Below the pieces are notes generated by a model, which was given only the letters and a program-made list of their open reading frames with translations, made no database searches and was not told the DNA's origin. This document shows, piece by piece, positions 1 through 7,800 of a stretch of 8,397 nucleotides of DNA. Position numbers and translations under genes: made by a program. The DNA is from Bacteroidota bacterium (GTDB lineage Bacteria; Bacteroidota; Ignavibacteria; UBA10030), in contig DOWV01000067.1 in assembly GCA_003519375.1 (NCBI GenBank), positions 1 through 8,397 of the forward strand, written 5' to 3'. Within the stretch, counting starts at the first letter, position 1; the number at the start of each line of letters is the position of its first letter.

Positions 1-491
1 CAAAAGATCTCCTTGAGTTCCTCGAACAGGTAGGATGGCTCACAGAGGTGGATGTGTACCGTTGGCAGTCGCAAAGCCAGATAGAGAACGACTCGATGAA
101 GTTCCGTGACACGAAAGAGCTCCGTGAGGCGCTCGGGCTGGTGAAGAAGTCTCCCGTCGTGCTCACCCCCCCCTGGCTCCTGGACCTGATCGCTGAGTTT
201 CTAGATGGCAACGCCGAGAAGTGGTGCCCCTACATTGAAATGCCGACATTTGCCACAAAAGTGTTCATCCACCCCGACGGATCGGTGAAGACCTGCATGG
301 GAGGCGTGTTCGGAAATCTGTTGGAACAGACGCCTGAAGAGCTCTTCATCACAAAAGTGTGGGACCATCAAATGGCCGAGAAACATGCATGTGGCGGCTG
401 TGTCAATACCTGTTTCACACGAGGCAAGGTCGTCTATCCAACCACCATGAAAGAAGTTCGCGCCAACTGGAAGCAGATCTGGAATCGCTAG
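1..491 (+). CDS. Radical SAM protein, C-terminal SPASM-like part (5' partial)
   Basis: The frame is open from the left edge (first whole codon at base 3) to TAG at 489-491, giving 162 visible residues, so the true start lies outside the window; the internal GTG at 48 is in mid-frame and has no reason to be the start. Five Cys codons lie at 225, 294, 390, 399 and 411, spaced C-X22-C-X31-C-X2-C-X3-C. Between them is the phrase HPDGSVKTCMGG followed by GNLLEQTPEEL. This pattern (Cys, then DGxxxxC, then GNL, then a CxxC-x3-C cluster) is typical of the SPASM/twitch auxiliary [4Fe-4S] domain at the C-terminus of radical SAM enzymes. The radical SAM core with its CxxxCxxC motif is not in view, so the substrate cannot be named. 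It is separated from the next gene by about 740 bases and is probably not in the same operon. A different Fe-S domain protein remains possible. Confidence 0.75.
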   Translation, partial: KDLLEFLEQVGWLTEVDVYRWQSQSQIENDSMKFRDTKELREALGLVKKSPVVLTPPWLLDLIAEFLDGNAEKWCPYIEMPTFATKVFIHPDGSVKTCMGGVFGNLLEQTPEELFITKVWDHQMAEKHACGGCVNTCFTRGKVVYPTTMKEVRANWKQIWNR

Positions 492-1230
492 ATCGGCTGC
501 TTGCCTTCTTCCGTTGTTGTGTCTAGTGTTCACCTTCGTTGCCTCTTGTGTTTCTGCAGAATCCTCAATCGCCTTGACGACGGACAGATCTTGAAGTCCG
601 CTGATGCGTATCGGACTGGGGTTCGCACCTCTTTCGACCCGCGACATCGATTTGATCATCAATCCTGTCCACCTAAAGCGCCATTCTCACTTCATATATC
701 ATCCTCTTGACGACATACTTGATCCGAATTTCATTTGGAACAGGTCCGGATCGGATGCAGTACCTCTAGGTCGACCGGCGAGTCACGACTTCAGTGCGAA
801 CATTCCAAGGGTCACATCGGTAGCTCTTGTCCTTCCGTGACCACTCTTGTTGCGATTTTCCTCTTTCCCCCTCGCCGTTTTTTGCGCAGGGACTTTCTTT
901 CATCATGAAGCTGATGTCTGAGTGCTGATGCCTCGAATTACGGATCCGGCTGCCGTCTACAGGGGCGATCAGCGACGTTGGACCCACGCAACCTCGAGGC
1001 TCAAAAAGGGAACAAATTAAAGAGCGGAAACCGGACGGTAGGTCAACCGGGCCGACAGCCGGAAGGATGCTGATTTCACTAATGGAAGGAACCGTTCATC
1101 GGGTGGCCGTGTTCAATTGTCATTAATGAGATGGCTTAACAATTCCTTCCCAGTTGGAAGTTTCGCCGATCCCTCACCGTTTCTTCGAACAAACAGACTC
1201 CAGTTGTCGTTCAGCAAGGAGAACCACGCT
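492..1230. other. Long region without a recognisable gene
   Basis: No reading frame here has a convincing start with a ribosome binding site or a recognisable protein pattern. Short open stretches exist on both strands (for example 604-840 on +, and 201-662 on -, which mostly overlaps the coding strand of the upstream gene), but their translations are rich in Arg, Ser, Pro and His and look like chance frames. No tRNA, rRNA, CRISPR or IS ends were seen. Only weak inverted repeats are visible: a 5-bp stem at 581-585/596-600, a 6-bp stem at 721-726/747-752, and three CCGG tetramers at 1031-1034, 1047-1050 and 1059-1062. None is followed by a T-tract that would make a clear terminator. The part nearest 1230 should contain the promoter and leader of the small secreted gene, but I cannot place a promoter with confidence. 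Confidence 0.6.
1216..1221 (+). promoter_or_regulatory. Ribosome binding site for the small secreted gene
   Basis: AAGGAG lies 9 bases before the ATG at 1231. It decides the start: the frame is also open upstream to an ATG at 1117, but that start would place 38 unconvincing residues in front of a clear signal peptide, and no comparable Shine-Dalgarno sequence sits before it. Confidence 0.8.
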
Positions 1231-1746
1231 ATGAGTTGTAGAATCCGGACTTCAGCTGCCCTCAAAGTCCTTTCTCTTCTTTCTCTCCTGTTTCCTCTCA
1301 CACTTTTCTCTCAGACAAAACTCGCATCAACATCTGAACTCGCGCTTCGTGCCGAGATTGTTGCAGTCGGAAAGGTGGCCTCGCTGATTTCCGAATGGAA
1401 CGAAAACCGGAGCATGATCCGGACTCGCGTCACGCTCTCCGTCGATCAATTCGTAAAGGGGGGACATGGGTCGCCGACGCTGACCCTCTATGTCCCCGGC
1501 GGAGAAGTGGGTGCTGTGGGTGAAGTGTACAGTGACATGCCGACATTCCGACCGGACGAAGAGGTTGTGGTCTTCGCTGAGCGGGACGTGGAGAATCGTT
1601 ACCGCGTTTCTGGCGGGCCGCAGGGTAAACTCACGGTCCTCCGCGACAAGACCACCGGCGTGCCGATGGTAGCGCCAGGACAAACCCTCGAGATGCTGAC
1701 AAGCGAAGTCAAACAAGCGGTCGACGTCAAGATCGACAAGCGATAA
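1231..1746 (+). CDS. Small secreted protein of unassigned function, next to the metalloprotease gene
   Basis: The 171-residue product starts at ATG 1231, chosen by the AAGGAG at 1216-1221. Residues 1-27 form a signal peptide: basic start (CRIR, then K12), a Leu-rich core, and likely cleavage at LFS|Q before Gln28. The mature part has a short beta-rich pattern: AEIVAVGKVASLISEW (a VGxV strand then Trp), a VTLSVDQFVKG strand, the conserved-looking turn VPGGEVG at residues 88-94, then PTFRPDEEVVVFAE and GGPQGKLTV near 128-136. From memory, small exported proteins with the sequence of features 'G-V...KG...PGGxxG...P.F..GEE.V.F...G.QGK' recur in diverse bacteria, sometimes beside matrixin-type protease genes; this is recollection, not a search result. 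No catalytic residues, lipobox or membrane anchor are seen. The gene lies 100 bases upstream of the giant protease-containing gene on the same strand, which suggests co-expression and possibly a role as partner, substrate or inhibitor. Function is unknown. Confidence 0.85.
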   Translation: MSCRIRTSAALKVLSLLSLLFPLTLFSQTKLASTSELALRAEIVAVGKVASLISEWNENRSMIRTRVTLSVDQFVKGGHGSPTLTLYVPGGEVGAVGEVYSDMPTFRPDEEVVVFAERDVENRYRVSGGPQGKLTVLRDKTTGVPMVAPGQTLEMLTSEVKQAVDVKIDKR

Positions 1747-1805
1747 TCTCCATCCTTTCCAGGTTTCCCTGTTTCCGGCCTCTCCGCAGGTGAGCGAGAC
1801 GACCA

Positions 1806-1822
1806 GATCAATTCCATTGATC
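1806..1822 (+). repeat. Perfect 7-bp inverted repeat in the short intergenic gap
   Basis: GATCAAT at 1806-1812 and ATTGATC at 1816-1822 are perfect inverted complements around a 3-base loop (TCC). The hairpin ends 13 bases before the Shine-Dalgarno sequence of the giant gene. It is AT-rich and has no following T-tract, so it is not a standard intrinsic terminator. It could be a weak RNA hairpin or a protein-binding palindrome, or chance. Confidence 0.3.
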
Positions 1823-1835
1823 CATCCATTGTCAC

Positions 1836-1841
1836 GAGGAG
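1836..1841 (+). promoter_or_regulatory. Ribosome binding site for the giant protein
   Basis: GAGGAG ends 5 bases before the ATG at 1847. The ATG is followed at once by a signal peptide, so this start is well supported. Confidence 0.85.
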
Positions 1842-1846
1842 TTTTG

Positions 1847-4800
1847 ATGACCAAGGCAACGATTCTTTTTGTGATCCTCATCTGCTGCACTGTTTCCATT
1901 GGCTTCGGTCAGTCGACGTACAGCGTCACGAATACGTCGGATTCGGGACCGGGCTCATTCCGACAGGCGATCCTGGATGCAAATGGCCTGCCCGACATGA
2001 GTGTCATCACTTTTGCCATACCCGGTGCGGGAGTACACACCATCGCGTTGAGCTCGGTTCTCCCTGTCATCACTGAGCCGGTCAAGATCGACGGCTGGAG
2101 TCAGGGGGGAGTCGGTTACATGGCGACGCCTCTCGTTGAACTGGATGGAACTGCAGCCACTGTCGGTATCGGGCTCAACATCCAGGCGCCCGATGTGACA
2201 GTCAGAGGCCTGGCCATCATGAATTTTCCTCAGCTCACGAGCGGTGGAAACGGGATAGGCATCGGCATTTTCGGAGCGAGTTCAAGGAATGTTTGGATCT
2301 ATGGAAATCACATAGGCGTTGACGGTTCCGGAACACTCGACAAAGGGAACGGTCAGATTGGCATCTGGATTGCATCTCCTGCGAGTCAAAACCTGATCGG
2401 CACCAACAGCGATGATATCAATGACGCCGCAGAGCGAAACATCATATCGTCAAATCACACGCCGGGCGGTTGGGGAATCCTTGTGGCTTCGGACAGCAAT
2501 ATCGTGGCGGGCAACTATGTCGGTTGTGACATCTCGGGTGTTCTTCGGCTTCCAAATGGTCACAGTGGAGTTCTCATACAGGGCGGATCGGCGAACCTCA
2601 TTGGAGGGCCTACACCTGCAGCGCGCAATCTCATTTCTGGTAACGCGCAAAACGGCGTTTTGATCCAGGGCGCTTCCACGAAAGCCAATTTGGTCCAGGG
2701 GAACTACATTGGCCTTAACTTGGCAGGCACTGATTCGGTGGCAAACGGATTTGGCGGTGTGAACATCTTCACCGATTCGAACATGGTGCTGGGGAACGTC
2801 ATCGCAGGAAACAGGCGTGCAGGAGTGATTATCCAGACAACTGCGGCAACCGGAAATATAGTGCAGGGGAATTTCCTTGGTACGGACGCGTCGGGAACAC
2901 AGCCGCTGGCAAACAGTGCGGGTATCAACATATTCAATGCTTCGGGCAATCTGCTCGGGGGAACCTCTCCAGCCGAGCGAAATCTCGTCTCGGGAAATCG
3001 GGTTGACGGGATCATCCTTCAAGGTGCTGGTTCCACGGGTAATGTCATTCAAGGCAATTACGTAGGGACGGATGTTACCGGCACGCTTCCGCTCCCTAAC
3101 CGCAATAATGGGATAACTTTGGGAAGTCTGACCAAGGGCACTCTCGTTGGCGGCACGACGCCAGGAGCGCGTAATGTGATTTCGGGCAACAACTTCATCG
3201 CTCAGGGCTGGGGCTTGCTCATCCAGTCGAGCGACAGCAATCTGGTTCAGGGCAACTTCATCGGGACCGATGTTACCGGTACAATGGCAATACCGAACGG
3301 GGTGGGATTGATAGTCTACGCGGCTGGAGTGAACAACGTCATAGGAGGGACTTCGCCAGCTGAAAGGAACGTCGTTTCGGGCAATAACGGATTCGCATTT
3401 TCATACGTACCTGGTAATGGCGTCGTATTGATGGGTGCAGGTGCCTCCGGGAACGTGGTGTCGGGGAATTTCATCGGAACTGATGTCACCGGGCTCTTGG
3501 CGCTGCCGAACACCAACGGGGGTGTGGGCATCGGGAACAACGCACATGACAATATCATTGGCGGATCCACGTCAGGATCGCGCAATATCATCTCGGGGAA
3601 TGGGAGTGCAGGTGTCGCGGTCAAAGGTTCCTCTGCTTCAGCCAACAAAGTGTTCGGTAATTTCATTGGCACAACCGCCGGCGGAGACGCTCCCGTCGGC
3701 AATGGGATCGGTGTTAGCGTCGACAGCGCTTCGAACACGGCAATCGGATCATCGACTGTCGGCACAGGCAACCTGATCTCCGGAAACGCTCTCTCCGGTA
3801 TTTATGTCACGGGAAACGGAATGACTATCCAGGGGAATCTCATCGGAACGGACATCGCTGGGACGTCGGCCATCCCGAACGGCTTAAGCGGAGGGGGATC
3901 TTGGCCGGCCATCTATGTCAACAGCCCTTCATCCAACACGCTTATTGGCGGATCCTCTTCATCAGCCCGAAATGTGATTTCGGGAAACAACGGGGATGGT
4001 ATCAGTATCTGGAATTCGAATACGATTGGAGTCTCCGTCCGCGGCAACTACATCGGCGTGAAACTGGACGGGACGAGTCCGCTCGGCAATACTGTACCCT
4101 CGGGTGTGCTCTATTTTGGAGCAGGGGTCTCGGTGAGAAACTACTCAAGTGAGATCACTGTCGGCGGCCTGGCCCCGGGCGAAGGAAACGTCATTGCGAA
4201 TTCTACTCACGACGGAGTTGTGGCTTTCAGCGGCTCCCATGTCAAAGTTCTGGGGAATTCAATTCATAGCGATAGCATCGGTGTCGCGATCTACGGTGTA
4301 GATAGTGCAATCGTCTCTGGCAATTCGGTCGTCGCCAACCTCTACGGCGGTGTGATGTTCAATGGGGCGACGCATGCTCTCGTCGGTGGGATGACGGCAG
4401 GTGAGCGGAATATCATCGCAGGAAATGGCACCGGTCCGGCACCGCTTGGTCAGGGCGCACATGGCATTTCACTCATCGGAATCGGCACCACAGCGAATCG
4501 GATCATCGGTAACTTCATCGGAACGGATGCTTTGGGAACTTCAGCGAATCCCAACAGCGGTGACGGCATAGAAATTTTCAACGGTGCGTCGAGGAATGTG
4601 ATTGGCGGGGCAACTCCTGCCGAGCGAAACGTGATCTCGGGTAACGGCTGGACAGGCATTGCGATGTTCGGCGCAGGCACCGATCAAAATGAAGTGAAGG
4701 GGAACTACATCGGCGTTGACGCTGCCGGCACAAACAACCTTGGCCACCCATCCGGGAGCGGGATATGGATCGGCACTGACGCCAAAGCAAATGTCATCGG

Positions 4801-7800
4801 CGGCACCACGCCCGGGTCAGGCAACACCATCGCCTATAACGGCTATACCGGAGTAGGCCTTGGCGGTGGACGTCCAAGTTACAACGTCATCCAGGGAAAC
4901 TCTATCAAATACAACGGAAGTTATCCCTCAGGATCGGGAGTGGTCCTCCAAGGCGGGGCGAATCATAATACGATCGGAGGAACTCTTCCCGGGTCCGGCA
5001 ACGTCATCGTACACAATGGCGGGAATGGCGTTGAACTCGTGAAGGCCGAAGTCAACGAAGTGCTCACGGCCCCCACTGCGAATGCCATCCTCTCAAATTC
5101 CATTATCTCGAACGGCAAACTGGGCATCGATCTCGGGGGCGACGGAGTTACCTCCAACCGTGTGCCGGCTCATCCTGTCCCGGAGCCCTATCCGGCAATT
5201 CCGGACTCCATCAATAACGCGGCGAGCTACCCCTTTCTCTATGTCGGTATTCCCGATTCGTCGATCATAAGAGGGTCGATCGTCAGCTGGCCGAACTCGC
5301 TCCTCCGTTTGGAATTCTATGTCAATAATGAAATCGACTCATCAGGAAGCGGAGAAGGAGAAACCTTCGTCGGCTTCAAGAACGTAACGACGGATGCCCT
5401 TGGAAATGCTCTGTTTGATTTCACTCCTTCGAGTGCGATGGCCGCGGGTCAATACTTCAGCGCCACGGCCACGGACACTGCGGGCAACACATCTGAGTTT
5501 TCTCCTGTGCTGATCGCCGGATTGGTGACGAAGATTTATGGCGACCATTATGTGATCAACACGACCTTCTCCGGAATTCCGCTGCACTGGGGAAACGGCA
5601 AAGGGAACTACACCATCAGCGAGCCAAATCTGCCGTCAGGCTATCAGGCTCAGATTCAACAAGGATTTTCCAACTGGGGCAACCTTCCGCAGATTGACTA
5701 CACGTTCGCGGGGACGACGACGTCAGCGGTCTGGGGCGGCAATCCCGACGGCCTGAATAACGTTGTCTGGGTGCCGAACGGTCAATGGTCGAGCGTAACG
5801 GGAGCCGATCCGAATACCATTGCGGTGACAAGAGTTCGATACAACAGTCTGACCGGTGAATTGACTGACGCGGACATCGCATTCAACGGGGCGTATCACT
5901 GGGACATTGTGAGCAACCCGGCGAATCCCGATTCAGCACACGACATCCAGAACGTCACGACACACGAAGTGGGTCACTATAGCGGCCTGGCAGATATCTA
6001 CAATCCGGGTTACGCGCCGTATGTGCCGTTCATGGGGGTGGCGAACGACACCGTGACGATGTACGGCTACATCAAGAAGAATGAAATCTCGAAACGAATT
6101 ATTCACGCACCCGATCTGGCTGGCATCAGCTTCATCTACCAAAACGTGCCCGAAGACCGTGTCGATCTCGTTCTTGCGTACGATGGATCGTCGACCTTCA
6201 GCGCTCTCTACAACGGATTCTCGCCTTCGCAGCAAAGCGGGGCGGAACTTGTCAACAAATTACGTGATGGAGACCGGCTGGGCGTTATCCGGCTCCCCAG
6301 TACCGTGATCAGTCCTCTGACAACCATCAGTACAGGTACCAGGCCCACACTTGTCTCTCAGATCCAGGCCATGACGGCCGGGGGCGAGAGTGCGATTGGA
6401 ACAGGATTGGAGGCTGGCACATCCATGATTTCGACTGCGGCATTTCTTGGGAATCACAGCCGCTCGCTTATCCTGTTCAGCGCAGGTGAAGAGACGAACT
6501 CACCCAGCGCACTCAGCTCCGCGGTGATTCAGGGATTGAGGAATAACGGGATTCGAGTCTTCACACTCGGATTCCCCCAGAGCACTGGCCAGACTCTGAA
6601 CAGCAAGCTTGCCGACTCCACGGGCGGCGGCTACTACTTGGCGGAGGATACAACGATCAGTCAGGTCGTAAGTCAGATTTGGAACAAGATCAGCGGCCTG
6701 CAGCTTCTCGCGGATACGACCTTTGCCTCGAATGCGACCGGATTCAACTGGCAAGGCGGCTTCAACTATCAAGGCGGCTTCAATTATCAGGGCGGCTTCA
6801 ACTATCAGGGTGGCTTCAACTGGCAAGGTGGATTCAACTGGCAAGGCGGCTTCAATTGGCAGGGTGCCTTGACAGATCCTGGAACGGTTACCATTCTCCC
6901 CGGCTTTAACTGGCAGGGAAGCACCGGTGCAATCGCATTGGTCCCGCCACAAGCTGGTCTGACATTGCCTGCATCGAATCTGTGGGGACCGAGTTACGTC
7001 GGGTTCATTCCTCCGCAGTACTCAGTCATTACACCTGACAACGTTGCCTATATACCAAAGCCGAATCAGTTCTATTCAGACATCCAGTATGTGCAGGGTC
7101 CGACGTACAGCTACTATGTCGTGAAGAACCCGGTCCCGGGCCAATGGACGCTTATCCCTGTGGGAAGCACGACGAATAGTTCTCAGGTCGAGCCGGTCCG
7201 GCTTTCACTCGTAGCAGTTGTCGAAGTCGCTATGGACGTGTCATTCAATAAGTCCTATTACTCGCAAGGCGACCAGGTGCTCATTCAAGCTTCACTGACG
7301 CAAGGCAACGGCGGCGAGGTCCAGGCGGCTCGTGTTCGCGGCGGTGGGCAGGAGACCGCGTTCAGCTCAGTGACAAATGCAACGGTGGAGATGATTGTTA
7401 CTCCGCCGTCAGGCATCCCCCAGAGGGTCACCCTTACCAACAATGGTGGAGGCGTCTATACAGGAACCTTCAATAACACTTCCGCTGGCGGCACGTACAA
7501 CTTCAGAATCACCGCTGCCGGCGAGTTGCCGGAAACGCAACAACCATTTTCGCGACTGTACGAGCAATCGGTCTTTGTAACCACGCCCTTCAATTCGAAT
7601 GCAGTTGTCCTGGCCGGAAATAGTGCCGTGCTCAGGCAGGGGACGACGGTGAAGTCCGGTGATATCATCGTGAACAACAAGCTGAAGTCGAAGGGTGTGG
7701 CCAGTGGAGCGGAGCTGGAGTTCAAGGAAGATGTTTCGACTCCGACCGGGTATGCGGTTAAGGCTTCGTCGATCATCTTCAAGGAGAAGGATGTCATCAA

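Noticed and set aside
166..173. Run of eight C residues inside the radical-SAM gene as a possible phase-variation tract
   Set aside because: It is short and encodes a plausible Thr-Pro-Pro in an intact frame; there is no evidence of length variation.
604..840. Possible 78-residue gene in the gap
   Set aside because: No ribosome binding site at a suitable distance, no recognisable pattern, and unlikely amino-acid make-up.
850..900. Possible terminator around the T-rich run near 878-884
   Set aside because: No GC-rich stem of adequate length stands directly before the T run.
1020..1090. Possible riboswitch (cyclic-di-GMP-like) in the leader, suggested by ACGCAA, GGTAG and CCGG motifs
   Set aside because: The motifs are not in the required order or spacing, and the stems that can be drawn are only about 4 bp.
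1117..1230. Longer N-terminus for the small secreted protein, starting at ATG 1117
   Set aside because: It would bury the signal peptide behind 38 residues, and the strong AAGGAG sits before ATG 1231 instead.
1327..1899. 190-codon open stretch on the - strand
   Set aside because: It covers the small secreted gene antisense and crosses the start of the giant gene; both + strand genes have ribosome binding sites and signal peptides, so this is a shadow frame.
2450..3052. Long open stretch on the - strand (200 codons)
   Set aside because: It lies antisense inside the giant gene and its translation has a repetitive Arg/Ser/His-rich pattern that follows the period of the + strand beta-helix repeats; no ribosome binding site or family pattern.
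3316..3771. 151-codon Pro/Thr-rich open stretch on the - strand
   Set aside because: Its apparent Pro-rich repeats are the reverse reading of the Gly-rich beta-helix codons; no independent support.
2288..5130. CRISPR array or DNA-level tandem repeat
   Set aside because: The periodicity is in the protein, with drifted codons and no identical repeats separated by unique spacers.
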